Source: Hydractinia symbiolongicarpus (Eukaryota; Cnidaria; Hydrozoa; Anthoathecata; Hydractiniidae). Taken from it: a stretch of 64,000 nt of DNA. Where the stretch lies: assembly GCF_029227915.1 (NCBI RefSeq), contig NC_079880.1, positions 11,869,501 through 11,933,500 on the forward strand. Direction: 5' to 3'. The position numbers and the translations under genes are program-made. The notes below the pieces were generated by a model that saw only the letters and a program-made list of their open reading frames with translations, was not told where the DNA came from and searched no databases. Numbering within the stretch: the first letter of the stretch is position 1; each line of letters opens with the position of its first letter. Shown here piece after piece: positions 1 through 14,013 of the stretch.

Positions 1-2875
1 TGTTCTCAATGTTTTAATTTTCCTCTATAAGATAGTTGCGTTGTAACATTTTAAAACGCTTATAGACCAGGCGTTACAAAGAATATCTATCCTTATACTA
101 AATAAGGAGAACATACAATCGAGTGGTTAGGAAAGGGATGAAATTTACTACGTTTTTATTTAATATTAATTCCACAAAAAGGTCAAAAACGTTCCCACAT
201 GGTATTTTAACCACATAATACCTGTTTAGATTCTCTGCTGTACAGACTGGGATGGTATGAATGCAGACATAACATCCGGATGTTTACAGTATTTGATCGC
301 TTCCTTAAAGCGGATGTTTCAGGTTTTGCGTTTTGATTACTCCGTTCAATGTGAATTCTTAATGATTTCTTGTAATTGTTATGAGCAGTCTATTAATTGT
401 TATTAATCTGAAAATAATCAACTAAGGTAAGTAACTGCATCACGGAAAGAGCGCGTAGTTTAAGCAAGAAAATCTAGCACAAAATACGCCACTAGGCAGT
501 CTTTGATCGTTCTTAAGGGGTTTTCTAAAAGAATTTAATGAAAAATAATTAGAAGCCATCGCCAATTTTTGACGATTTAGTACAGGACGAAATTCTGAAT
601 TAACCGTATTATACCTGGGGGAGGGGGTTGGAGGGCTGCCCCAAAGTGCCCGCAGAAATTTCATATGGGCATATCTTTTTTGTGTTGATGACAATGTATG
701 TTAAAATTTGGCGAATTTTCCTAACTTTAATTACAGAATTCGGCAAAAAAAATTATTTGGGTGAAAACATTTCAGTTTCATGGAACTTCCCGCCATTTTT
801 AAACAAAGGAGCTGTTTTTTAGAATTCTTTTTCACGAAGTCTATATAAAGCAGTTTTGTTGCGTTGTTTTGTTTATAAATTATTTTTATTTATACTGATG
901 AATGTTTTTGTGTTACCAAGTATACATACCACAAGGTATATAATGCAGACCAAAATTTTTAAATTATCAGGACCAGAAATTATTATTTTTTAGAAAAGTT
1001 TACGACGTCATTTTTGTCCCTATGACGTAATCCAATTATTTTTTACATGGGATGAGTTTGTACTAAAACATTCTAGAACTGTGACAAGTTTCATCACTTA
1101 AGCGTAAGTGGTTCAGAATTTATGACCCGCGGGCACTTTACGCCCCGCTTCGCCCTACCCTAAGGGACAAAAAAGCTCAGTTATAATAGGGTTAAAATGA
1201 TTATTTTCTGGAAGAAGTCGTTAACATTTATAAAAAAAATGTAGTGTTTATAAATTAGATATAAGGACAAGGATGTGTTAATGCCTATCTTGGCAAAAGA
1301 AAGTAGTGGTAGCTTTTCAAAACATACACAGTGGGAAGCAGATAAGTAGATAATCAAAGATAAGTAAATAATGACAGGCCCTAGGTGTCGTATTATTATA
1401 TAGTTGATGTGTAAAAAATACACAATTTAACCTCTTTTTTTATTTTATTTTTTTACAAAGTCTGTTTAAATACTTTTCAACTTCTTGGAAACTTTTTAAT
1501 TTATCAAAAACATTTTTAGAAAGTGTTTTTGACAAAACTGTAAACTATTATTGAGTTGATAAAAAAATGTTTTTTAACTCCTCACCATTGACGTTAATCT
1601 TAATTCTCGCACATTCTGACAAATGTCTTGGGCGTCTAGACAACCTTGTCATGAATGACCTTTTTCGCTATGTTTGAAAAAAAAAGAGACTTTTTTGGCT
1701 GTAAAATCAGTAGGATCAAAGTTCGTTTTGCCTTTATGAGAAAGCAAATTCAATAGGGGAGGCTATATTATGAAAACTATATATTGTAAAATGTATACAT
1801 ACCTTAATCATTCGATAGCTAGACAGCAAGGTAGCTTTAAATCCCATTGGACTTTTTTCCTTTAAAAGCAAAGTAGAAAAAGAAATTTTTGACAAGCATT
1901 TTTGTCATGATAAATTTTACCAGAAATATAGATTTATAAGGGTGCTGGTAGCTGGCAGCTAATTCGGTTTGTAATCAGACTTACGGCCCCACTCCACCGC
2001 AGAAAATAGCGCTAATAGTCATTTGGTGCCGTTAGGATGGAATCCTCGGGGTCGTTTAACTTTATTGTCGTTTACTTACGCACTAAGAAAATTAAGATTG
2101 ATTAGTTTTTTCGAAATGATCTTTCACATTATCTGTAATACACATGATGCCTACAGTGTTTCACTTTTTTCACTTTTTCCCTTGTTGTGTCATAAAAAAA
2201 ACGTGTCACAAAATTACTTATAACTCCTCCGTATCGCATGAAATGACATCGGCAAACACTTTGATAGATTTCCTTCAATTGACTCAATCCTTTTATCTTA
2301 AAGTTTAATATTCACAATAGCCCTTGTCATAGATTGTGGGGTTCTGATTTCCTTTATAATTACTAATTCACTAGAAGTTTGTCTATCCTTTTGCTCATGT
2401 CAAATAATAAACCTTATCATATTAGTAATATTGATTTCAGGAGCTTGATCAGGCACGCAACAATTTTTCCAGTGTGATCCTTTGCAATTGAATTTATCGA
2501 TTCACAGTCAAATTAGTTTATATATAGAAGACCTCAATATATTAGGATTTTAAAAAACACATAAACCTCATGATTTGTTTTTGTTAGTAACGCTTGCCAA
2601 TTTTTTCACTGCATGTTTCAAATCAAGCCGTCTACATTGTCTCCACCCCTCTTCACCCAATGAAACTACACTGGTCTTTTTCAATGAAGGAACAGTAACT
2701 AAAGGCATCACTATTTCATTGTTCGCGTAGTAACTTATTAAGTTTTAATCAGTCTGTACATCAAAGACATAAATTTGATTGGTTTGGAAATGATTTTGTA
2801 GTTTCGGATGTGTCAGAACGCCGTTTAACTAAATTGGAATACGCCTTTATTTGGCTGAGTGCAAAGTGATTTATG

Positions 2876-2942
2876 ATGTGTCAAAGTGAATCACGCTTAT
2901 TTTTAAAAGTTTTTGAACATCGTTATAACAGACTGACTAGGA
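2876..2942 (+). repeat. Imperfect dispersed repeat, copy 1
   Basis: A stretch of about 65 bases, starting GTGTCAAAGTGAA and ending with GACTGACTAGG, resembles 4426-4489, which starts GTGTCAAAGCGAA and ends GACTGACAAGG. Identity by eye is roughly 70 percent with small gaps. The family is unknown. It could be an old transposon fragment or chance similarity in AT-rich DNA. Confidence 0.3.
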
Positions 2943-4425
2943 AGAAAAAGTGATTAAAATTTAAATTTTATCACTGACATAATGAATTACTTTTTTTAAA
3001 ATTACTTGAAAACCAAATCAATCATTTTTCCTTTATCAAACTACATATAGCGAAAACATAATTAAACCATTCATAACCGAACGCATTGACAACTAGCTAT
3101 AAAAAAGTTATGCAAGCAAGCTAGCATATTTTTACTTATGAAAAGTCTTTTTTCGTAAACGTGTTTATTATGTTTAGCAATAGTCAATTTTTTCCCTCCA
3201 ACTCTAACGTAAAAATAGGTCAACGTGTTATATCTTCAATCTTTTTAAAATGTTGGGTCGTCTAATGTTTTAATGTTATTTGCAATATGTTACGTAACTA
3301 AAATTGGCTATACTTAACATTGAAACATGAATTTCGTTGTTACGTCATTAAATGTTTGGCAAGACACAAATCAAAGTAAAAATATATCTTAAATCAGCAG
3401 ACATTTTACTTCCAACAATGATAGGGACTATACAGTCATGTATTAATACATGAAGGACATACAAAGCACAAAAAGCAATGTCACTTATAGCATGTCAAGG
3501 ACCGACCGCCTTCCGAAGCTAGTTGTAATGCTAACTTAATAAGCATGAAAAAGAAATGATTAATGACCCCTGACCATTATTTCATTGACCACAACAACAA
3601 TTATAGATACGAATCGCAACTCAAGAAATCAATTGCTTTAACAACGCGATTAAAATCAGTGGCCACGCTGTGAACATACTTCAAAAAAGAGTAAAAACTC
3701 GATAAGAAGCGATTTAGAATTAATGGTAAGCTCAGAAGAAATATTGTCGTTGCTTGTTAGAGTTTGTTGTTGTTGTTGTTGATTATGCATTTTGTATCTT
3801 CCGGGTTTTCTCTTCAAAGCAGTAAAAATATTTCTCCTATTATTTATATAATTGTGCCAAAATTAGTTACTGTTGACGTAAATTAATTTTCACGTGTTTG
3901 TTATGTCTGTATATATAGCAAGCTTGCTACTCAACTGGCAGCTGCAATGTCGGTTTATTAAAATTAGACAAAGAAGAAGGACGGAGTAGAAAAGATTATT
4001 TACTCGTAGTAAGTTTTTCTTTTTTTTGACTTTGAAAAGTAATTTCTTCAAAATGTATATAATTAACAAGTTGTCTTGCATACCGTCTGGAACATAATTC
4101 AAACCTTTGAAGTATAAGCCATTATATATGTTACCATACATATAGTTTCGTGGTTTGTCCAGATTTTTATATAGAAATATCGGACGTTATAATCTTAAAA
4201 TACTTTTGTTATTTACTTAAATATGTTATTTTTGTAAACATAAGGTTTTGATATCCTTATATTTAATATTTTAACAAACTCACTTAACTTTCTTTGTTAT
4301 TAGTAGAGGTTTACATTTAATGTGCATTATAAATCATATAGTGTACGAAAGATAATGTATTTTGTGCTAACCTTTATCTTTTTGGGTTTTTTCTTTGTTA
4401 CGTTACATATTAATGTAATTGACAA

Positions 4426-4489
4426 TGTGTCAAAGCGAACTCAGTTACTTCTAAAAGTCTTTAAGCACCATAAATATCGACTGACAAGG
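4426..4489 (+). repeat. Imperfect dispersed repeat, copy 2
   Basis: Partner of the stretch at 2876-2942, in the same orientation. It lies inside an 80-codon open frame, but copy 1 is closed in that frame, so shared coding is not supported. Confidence 0.3.
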
Positions 4490-6699
4490 CAGCATTTAGA
4501 GATAAACTTGCATAGTCAAGAAAATTGGAAACTTGATCAATCCTTTGATTTATTTAGGCAATAAAGGCACATGGGTCCGGTAATAAGTTAGTAACGATAA
4601 GAAAGATCTTTTTTTGATTTGACCTTTAATGACAAGAGTAAAATAAATTATACTTTCATCGTGCCATCTGTAGGGTGGTCTGTGTCAATATGCCGTTCTT
4701 GTAGATGTAAATTTATCGTCACATGACGCAAGTTCAGTAAATTAATCTTGTAACTAAGAAGGTAGATTACTCTGATCTTCAATAACACTGTGACAGGAGA
4801 ATATAATATGAAGTCATGGTTCCTAGAATAGAACAGAAATCTTTTTGTTAAACTTATTGGGAAGTCCAAAAAAAAAATTTGCAACTGTTGCAGAAATTAA
4901 AGGAAGCTTATCATTTACCATCTTTCATGACCGTTGCCTTCACTACTGGTAATGCTTGATATTTTGCTTCCGATGTCAACAACTTGCCAAAGTAATTCGA
5001 ATTATCCCAGACATTTGCGGAATGTATACCTCTTACTCCATGTAGATAAGCAGAACTAATTTTGAAATTATGCTTACAAATCTGCAATCATTATGCAAGT
5101 CTATCATAAACCTCAAAACGTAGAACATTTAAAATATTACAAAGATTTTCCAAGTTACAATGCAGTAATTAACATACTCATTTAAGGTGTAAATTGCTTT
5201 GTTTTCCTTGGCATAAGCCTAAGGTTCTTTGATACTTCTTACGTACATCTTAATTCTAACTTCTTTTGTGAATCTGAATTAGTTAGTTCAAAACATCACG
5301 AGTTCAAAGAACAATGCTGATAAGATCCTAAGGATTAATTGATGCAAAAAGCGGAAAGATATCTTAGTTTATTTTTAGCAGCCAACATTCATATCAACAT
5401 GCTCACACAGATAACTTGATTGCTGATGTATTTTTCATTGACTAAATTAAAGATGTAGAAAAAAATTATTTCCAAGTAAGGTTGACCACACTGATAATTA
5501 TTTTAATGAAATCTGAGTACTACAAAAGCAGGCAAATATTATTATTATTAAGTTTTGGTATTTGACTCTAAGTGAAAGGCTAGGTATTGGGGTAAGAAAA
5601 AGTAGCTAAGTAATGTTTTTTTAACATTGTCAAACATTAAATTTATTTAAAGGACTTTGAGTGATAGGAAGCTGCATTATAATTTTAGCAAGTACCTGTT
5701 GCGTTTGAACGTCACCGTAAAACAGTGATGTAATTTTTTGTCACGTACCTACAAGCAATTCGTATTTTTATCATTAATTTTATAACGGATGTTCTTGCAA
5801 CTTCTCAATTTTTCTTTGCAGACTTTTTACATATATAACCTAAATGGAAATGAAGTCCAAGAAAATTAAGAACTTTAGCTAGTTTGCATGTAACAAGCTC
5901 TTCGATATCATGAAAACATCACGCAAAAAACAACGGTTTACGTTCGTTTTGTGTTTCATTATATCAGATTGTTTTCAAATACTGTCCAGAACTTTTGTTT
6001 CTGAAAAAATGTATATTATTTTGTTTGCCGTTTTAGAGTTTTCAGACATTGCTATTATATAAGATAAAATGATTAAATTGGGACAATTTTGTTGTGTGCA
6101 ATTAAATGCTCAGTTATCATGCCGATTTCTATCAAAGTAACGATAGATGTTTTTGCAACAAATTAAATTGTAATTGAGCGTTCATTCAACTTTAATTTTA
6201 TAAGGAAATAACACGTTTTCAATTTTAAGTTTAGATTCAGGATATTTACAAGGAAAGACAAAAACTAGGCAGGTTTTCAGAGTATTGTTTTCCTAAGATT
6301 ATTGTGAGGAGGTAAGAACAGAATTTTCACATGTGTTTTTAGAAATTTAATTATTCCAACATGAATTACGTAAGGAAAAAGAGTAAATATGATCAATCCT
6401 AGGCTTTAGCAAATTTTATTTAGAGGTCAACGATTCAACGCTTCGCGCTTGCACAACGCTTAAGTGACAAATACAGTGCATTAATTACTGAAAAAAAATT
6501 ATCTTGTTAAACTTAGTGATTTTGGGGCAGTAAAACTAAGGTGGGGCATATCTGTGTAAAAGTTAGCATGTCGATAGAGATTGTCAATTGGTATTGATTT
6601 TTAAATGATGTAACATTTTTCGCTAAATTTTGCAAAAGCTACTTCTTATAAACCTCAAATCTGCAGCCAAGTTATATTTACAGAAAAAAGTTTTCAAAA

Positions 6700-7160
6700 A
6701 TTCGTTAAATTTTCTAATGTACTGGCCCAATTCGCGAAATGTCAGTGAGAAATTCGCGAAAATTACCATAAAGTAGCCAGATTAGGGAAATATAATGGCG
6801 TCCGTATACACTGGTTAGATATCATAGGTATGTACAAATATCATAAGGATCTCATATAAATTTAAAAAGATTGTTAACTTTACCCATCTTGTCAATCAAA
6901 ATCACATTGTTTAGATTGTTAAATTTATGGCTTTTAAATAGTTTTAATGGTCCCCACATTTTACCTCCGTTGCTTTTCGCTTACTACGAGTACTTTTTTT
7001 GTTAATTATATGTTTATTCTTTGTTCTTGTTCTCGACTATTTAATCTCGTGAAAAATTTGTAAACACCTAGTTTTTAAAAATATTTTTTCGCGAATAAAT
7101 TATTTGAAGAACATTTGCGAAAATTTTCTTCCAGCGAAAATCACTTCCCTTGAGCCATAT
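6700..7160. repeat. CGCGAA-motif dispersed repeat relic
   Basis: Words of the form TTCGCGAAA, GCGAAAATT and TCGCGAATAAATT recur several times in both orientations in about 450 bases. CpG is rare in the surrounding AT-rich DNA, so the clustering is not background. The same words recur at 22,030-22,130, which suggests a degraded dispersed repeat. The family is not identified. Confidence 0.4.
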
Positions 7161-9630
7161 ATTTCTTTACTGCAAGAAAACAGGTTGAAGTAAATATTTA
7201 TAGTGTTTTGATGTGATAGGAAGCTCGAGCCCTTAATTCATTTTGTTAATGTTACAAAGAAGTTTTTGGATAGGAAGCGATGGAAAGTTACTTTTAAAAT
7301 AAAGTCTTTTTTTTCGACGAACTAAAGTTACTATTTGAGCTGTACTTTGATAGGATGGCATAATTCAAGATTATCACCATTCTTTCAGTAAGATTGCATC
7401 CGCGGTTTGTAATGAATCTGTCTGACAGTTAACCACCAATTCTTTCAAGATGTGCCTAAAACATTGTTATCCCTCTTTTGCAATCGTGCCAGCATTAAAA
7501 AAACAGACTGCCTCATCGAACCACTAGAATACATTTCTAAAGTTTTAGTGTAGTGAGAGTTAAATTAAAGGAACGACAATACATTGGATTTTACTCTTTA
7601 TTTTTCAAGAGCTGCTTGTCAATCAATTTTTCGTTTAATTTATTCTATTGTAAAAATAAACTTTTAAACTTGAATCAGATTAGTAGAACAGCAAGAGTTT
7701 AATAAGATCCTACTTGACCTTATTATCTAAACAAAGCAGATACAATCCAGCGTGTTCATGTGAGAGTTATGCTAATACCTTATAAATCAACATATAAATG
7801 GGAAATTATTACCATATTATAAACACACAGAGATGATATAACTGTAATTTAACTTGTTGTGTATTTCTTGAAAGTTTATTAATCGATTTAAGTCATGGAT
7901 ATAGAATTCAGTTAGGCGCAATTATCATTCATGTTGATGATTAATTCAAAGTTAAATGACAGCGTAAAACCAAACCAATTGTTAGCATGTGTCATACCGA
8001 CCGCGAAATGTCATTAAGTCTGATTCATATACGCCATCTTTCCCGAATGTTTGTTATTCGAACCATAAATCCTACTGGTAATGGGAGCATTAATTACATC
8101 TGTATCACAATTCATCGCCATTATAGTAATGCCATGGTTTTAAAATAGAATTTTTGGGGAAAATAGCATTTCTGTGTGCATTTTTTATTCTCGTTTACAA
8201 TTTATTTTTCATATTCTTTGGAGTTGTGATATCACGTTTAATAACAGAAATTCTACCAAAATCAATCTTTCTGGTTATCCAAAAATATATTTTTCGGTAA
8301 AATTTGTTTTCATCGCCAAAGTAATTTATTAAAAAAGGAACATCTAAAATATACAAATAAATTACAAATATTTTTTTTAAAAAAGTATGTTTTACTTAAT
8401 ACTCAAATTGCGACTCTCTTAATATTTCTCGCAGGAATTAATTTTGACGAAATCACAATAAACAAATTTTCCCTTGAATTTGCAAAAAATCCAACAAACA
8501 TTTAATCTATTTTTGGCATTAAATAGGTTTTACCAAAGCAGTCATTATCTATTCTATCGGTAATTAAAAATATTTGAAAGAAATAAGACTTTTTCGGGCT
8601 TGTTTACAGATGTATTCATGTTGTGATGTGGAATAAAATCAGAGGCCTATAGTGTACAGTTAACTAGATATATTTTGCTGATTATCTTTCCATGTAGGAT
8701 AAATACTGTCATATCATAGAAACATGACGATTTAAGCATCTTCTGCACTTCCGAATTGGGCAAATAAAAAATAATCAAGCTGACAGAACTTCGTATTTCA
8801 TTCAGCAAATATTTTCGCTTTCATTGTTTCCAACTTAATTTTTCTCACGATTAACTAGCTTATGCCTAATTAAAAGAAACAAAATGATTGACATGTAATG
8901 ACATGAACCTGTCATATGTGACAGATGGACTTAAACGATTTTTTGTTTAATGCAATCAAGAAAGAAAGGGAAGGTTTCTTTGATGTTTAGATAGCAAATT
9001 TTACGACAGGATACAGATTGTTGTCCTTTAAAACAAGAATCCTTTCATACCGACTTCATTAAAATTTGCCGAATAAGACATCTTATCTATTTGTGGTTGA
9101 TTAGCATTCGTAGAAAATTACAGTAAGCTACCTACGTTATTCAATTGTAGCCAAAGAACAGTTTCCGCTTCCTTCGACTTTCTTCCTACACGAAACAAGA
9201 AAATCTCTGCTAATTTATATTTCTTAAGCTGGTATAATTGCATAATTCTTTTTTTAAAAACTAAGGGCTTAACGTATTACAACGCCTCCCTACGTCCGCC
9301 TCTTTAGGGAGTCAATCCAATTTGCGAATTGTTCCTTTCCTCCAGCAATTGAACTTTGTAACGTTTTAAATACGTACATTCCCACAACAAACCCCCACTT
9401 CTGTTGGTTTGCGGTAAATCAATGACACCAACTAGACCACATTTTTAACATGAAGAAAAGTTACTGTGCCTGTAGCGATGTAAAAAAAAAAAGAAATTAA
9501 TGCTTAACGCAGGGCGAAAAAAATTGAAAAAGACAAAGTAAAAACCGTTTATAAAAATTTAACTCATTTTAAAGTCAAACATTATTTAAGATCTTGTTAG
9601 TCCTAACTAATCCATTTAATCCTTTCCATC

Positions 9631-9990
9631 TCTGGCTATATAAAAAAATTCGTGCAATGAACACAAAACAGCGTGTAACTTAAAGGACGAACGACCGAGG
9701 GATTTTATTACGGGCTAATGGCTAGTCTCTGTATTAATACTCATATCCTGTCTGTCTGTTCGCAAGCAAAAGTCGTGACACTAAATGCGATATATACAGG
9801 ATGGTCGAACCCGCGGATTTATTCACAAGCCACCTATTTCTTTATATAGTAATAATTACATTTTGTGTGTTCAAAATGGTAGTTGGATTGTAGAATAACA
9901 ATGCACGGAGTATGCACGACAAGCGAAAACCTGATGACTAAAATACATACGACGGCGAAAGCGTGAATTTTTCCACGGGCTAACGACTAG
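9631..9990 (+). mobile_element. Tandem Helitron-like termini (three short units)
   Basis: Three head-to-tail units lie at about 9631-9725, 9726-9837 and 9839-9990. Each begins TCT followed by a TA-rich stretch, and the second also carries a GTCTGTCTGT run. Each ends with a sequence resembling GAACCCGTGGATTTTTCCAC and then a CTAG-like end. The first and third end exactly in CTAG followed by T (9722-9725 and 9987-9990); the second has CTAT. A 5' TC, and a short 3' hairpin followed a few bases later by CTRR next to a host T, are the structural marks of Helitrons. The hairpins here are degenerate. The clearer copies are at 55.7 and 59.4 kb. No Rep/helicase gene is present, so these would be non-autonomous. 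Confidence 0.45.
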
Positions 9991-12900
9991 TTTATTCACA
10001 TTAGAATTTGCTAAATGTTTAACGTCAAACCAACTCAAAGGGTGCCATAGGAAGAAACATATTAAATAACCAATTTATTTGTCGTTGCTTTAATTCAGTA
10101 GTAGCTTCATAAAATTAAAGTCCTAGATTCTAATGTCCTTAGCAACGCTGTGTTTCTAGTTGTATTTCACGTGACTAATTAGCTAATAATGACGTCATTC
10201 TGGCACGTGACTTGTAACCGGGTTTAATTGCGTTGTGCGGATGCAGTAGTTTCTGTATTAATCTCAGGATTAATGATGGTCGGGGTGTTATCCGCGAGGG
10301 TGAAATTAGGAAACATGCGAGCATATCTGGGATCACGGATACTGGCATGGCTCTGGTTGAGATATCATTAGACGTAAGATATCATCTTGTTTTGTTATTG
10401 AAAATTTCTTCTGTTGAAATACGGAAAATTATTATTTTAAATAGACAGATATAAATAGATGCAGACTTGCTGTAAAATTAAAGCTTTGGCTGAAAACATA
10501 CGCTAACAGTCCCCTATGTGCCTAAAACTTGAGTTTTTGTAGAAAAAATAATACGTTTTTACATTTTTTGAGTGACTAAACAGAGAATGATGGGGTTTAT
10601 ATTTTATCCCTACTTCCCCCGACAGTTATAAATAAAGTGCACATGTCAGACTATGAGCCCAGACATGACAAAGTATAAATCACCTCAAGATTTGTGACAT
10701 TAATCCTCCTTAAACTGAAGCGTCGTTGCCATAGATGACGTTTTCTATCATTTTTAAATATCTTTTGCAAGTGGTTTTTGCCGATATGACAAAAAAGAAC
10801 AACGGAGACGGCCTCACTGTGTGAGAATTTAAAAAAACAATGATTCTTATTGTGATGAAGGCAACGTTAGGTTCGTCAAGGATGGAAATGAATAAATGTT
10901 CAAAAGAGCTAATTTCAAGGATATTTACTTCCATTTTTCTCACGTTTAATTTCCACTGACCATATTAGGTGTCCCTGATGGCCTATAAGGAAATGGTGTG
11001 GGACGTTTTTAATCCGCATTGTCACTTTCATAACCAAAACAGCGTCAAAGATGTTAATTGTTTGACTTGTCTTGCAATTATTGCTGGGCTTACAATCTCA
11101 CTAGAATGTTATTTTACTCTTCAAATTTACTTATATATTTTAGAGATGTTTGTTATCTGTTAGACCACGTTGTACGAGTGTTTTTGGCATGAAAATATCT
11201 TCTCAATTTTTTTTAATCCTGTGTGAGCTAGTTGGGCTTTTTTTATTAGAAATATTAACTTCAGTAAATTTCTTGCATCGATTTTTTTCTCCTGCTTAAG
11301 ATAAAAGTTCGCATGCTTATGGATGGAAAACTTCTTGTATTTGAGAAATTTGTTACATTCGAAATCCACCTCAATATCTTTTTTTGGTCTATTTTCCTAA
11401 AATGGTACATTTTTTTATAAGAATAAGTAAGAACATTGTAAGAACACAACACCTAAAGCGAAGGAAAGTTAAGAACAATTTTAGGCTTTATCTAAGGTCT
11501 AAGAACAACTATATTTAAATCTCCTAAAAATATCTTCCTTTTTCAAATTAGCTTACGATTACAAAACTAAACCTTTCGTATAGTCTTAACAACATGCGAA
11601 ACCCTCAATTCAAAATGACACAAAGTAAATGACACTTATTTTATTCTTTTGAAGAACGTCTCATGAAAATCTTTAGACTGTAAACTAGAAAAAATTTTAG
11701 AATATCATAAGACAGTTTACTGTTTTTTTAAAGTGAAATAGATTGTAATCTTAGTATGCTTTGTTAATTAATTTTATCCACAGTAGACACAACGTTATGT
11801 TCAGTCATAAAACATTCATAAAGATTGAAATTCATTGATATGTTAAAAAGTGAAAGATGTCTGTTTAACCACGAAATTTAAGACAAAAAACAAACAAAAT
11901 TGCTGCAACATGAGTAAGCTTCAACAACATCTTAGTTACAGACACTTCATTTCATTGAAAGTCATGATTTAAACAGAACGTACGTACACATTTTCGGATA
12001 GGGCGATCTTCATCAACTTTCAATCTAAACACCTCCCTTCTAAATCTCTCCATTATTTACTGTCAAAACTGAGATCTTTGATTGACTGAATATTAATTAA
12101 TTGATCGATAAATTGATAAAAAAGACTGGGTAAAAGGTGGTTGTCTGAAAGTAGGCTTGGTAGATTATTTATTTATTTATATTTGTTATAAAAATAAGTT
12201 CATGTTTGCCTTTGTAGTAAATATACAGCAAATCTCACACCGCATGCTTTGATATAAAGATCTGGTGATGAAGTTCTTAACTTTTGTCTTCGTTTCTTCT
12301 TAGTAATCTTGAACGCTGTCCAAAACGACGTTTTGAACGTTTTCCTAACATATCCTGATTAATGCAGAGGCCTGCGTCCGTTACATCCTTCTACGTACAT
12401 CATTCAAATTTTTCGCGGGAAAAAATTTGGCGCGCTGTGATGCGTGTCAAGTTTGTGTAAATAATAATTATCGAGTTAGTGCGAAATATGTTAATGATTT
12501 AAGTACGTATAAGTGTGAAATGGACAACACGTATGTATGCTGTCAATCTTCTATTTCTCATTCAAAAGTTGAAAAAGAAATAGACATCCATTTACAAGAC
12601 CGATCTAGATATTTTAATTTATGCAGAAACGGCTAGTGCTTATTTCAAAACATAGTTGTTAATCGGTTGATGGGTAAATATGTGAAATTGAAGCCTAATA
12701 ATACAACTTTCAAGTTTGAGTATTTCAACTTGTGGAATTGTAGGAAAAACATACGTGAGTTTGGTATGATAAAAAGGTCTCTATCTTGTGGGTTTTATGT
12801 TGTTTTTATTTGGAAGTTTAATTTTTCAAGCGTTTCGGAACATGTTGATACGTCTTATAATCTGTTCACCACTCGTTTATTGATTTATTTAATGTTGTTT

Positions 12901-14013
12901 ATTTTTCTTTTCTTAATCCTATTTTCTCAGCAGTGTTTGTGTAAGTTTTATGTTAAGTTTTGTGGTTTTTCTCCTCATACGTCCAACTTCTTTTACAAAA
13001 TTCTTATTTATACTGTTAACGTCCGCATGCAAGGTATCTGTTGTTTTTTAAATTTATGTTATTCTGGACAAAATCTTTTTATATATATACTGTTCTTTTC
13101 TTTTCTATCATTTTTTCTTTTTATTAAAAAAGTGTTTTCGATCGTAAGCGTGTTATAACCTTTAAGGACTTTAGCTGATCAGGTTCTAAGGGCACCGACA
13201 CCATAGGATCGAGTGAAACTTTAAATGTTGATCAATATTCACGGTTGTGTGGAAGCGAACACTCATTGCATGAAAACACTCTTCACATTGTGCGTAAACT
13301 TGATTGGTGTGTTTAATGCACTTTAAAACTATTTCTTTTAGTTCTTTATGCAAATAAAACTTAAATGAAATTGACAGTTAAAAGTTATTGATTGATTGAT
13401 TGAAGAACTAAGTTTGAAGTGAAAAACGAAGGTCATCGAAGAAACATTAAAGAAGTATTATTAAGCCGGTTAAGAGACTTTTCAAAATTGTTACGTCAAC
13501 ACTATAGATTTGAAATATAAAAGACACATTCTTACGACACACTTGGAAACACATTGGAACATCAAGGAAATTTTTGCACATACCCTAACCGGAAATTTAG
13601 ATACTCTTATATCTGGAGTGAAATAATACGCTCTCATCAGATTTTTGGAAAAGGAAAAATTACAGGAATTACACTTGAGGTGGAGGCGGAAGATTAATGA
13701 AACATTAGTATCTTTTAGAGGGAAAAGGCTGGAAGAAGAGCGATCGTAAAACACCTATCATAACCCATCGTTATCGTTAAATTATTCGTGAATAGGTGAT
13801 TTAGCATTGATAAAAAGCTCATTACAGATTGTAAATTAGTATATCTGACGAGAAGTCGTTAAGGAACAATCGCATTAGTATAAGAGAGTTGCTATTGCTT
13901 CTTTAAAGAAAGAATTACTGAGCTGCGAAGAGGAGGAGGATCACACGAGAAGAAGAAGTGATTTCATGTAATTACTACAATAAAATTGGATTGTTGCTCT
14001 TCAAGAACTAATT
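9991..14013. other. Upstream region of the BMP gene, no supported gene
   Basis: No recognisable coding sequence. The longest open frame (12,667-13,158, 163 codons) is T-rich, hydrophobic and matches no domain I know. The 5' untranslated region of the BMP gene probably lies in the last few hundred bases, where a purine-rich stretch (13,921-13,962) precedes the start codon. I did not identify a convincing TATA box or upstream exon. Promoter and enhancers are expected here but cannot be placed by eye. Confidence 0.5.

Larger units (their letters stand above)
1..9630. other. Gene-free AT-rich stretch
   Basis: I see no supportable gene here. Open frames are short (up to about 85 codons), AT-driven, lack recognisable domains and do not join across plausible splice sites into anything familiar. 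The stretch contains scattered repeat relics, listed separately: an imperfect repeat pair near 2.88 and 4.43 kb and a CGCGAA-containing repeat at 6.7-7.15 kb. It could be distal regulatory DNA of the BMP gene downstream or ordinary intergenic sequence; the sequence alone does not decide. Confidence 0.6.

Noticed and set aside
12427..12636. Cys-containing 69-codon frame starting at TTG
   Set aside because: No ATG, no signal peptide, no recognisable cysteine pattern.
12667..13158. 163-codon open frame
   Set aside because: T-rich hydrophobic translation with no domain, no supporting splice or conservation; plausible by chance in AT-rich DNA.
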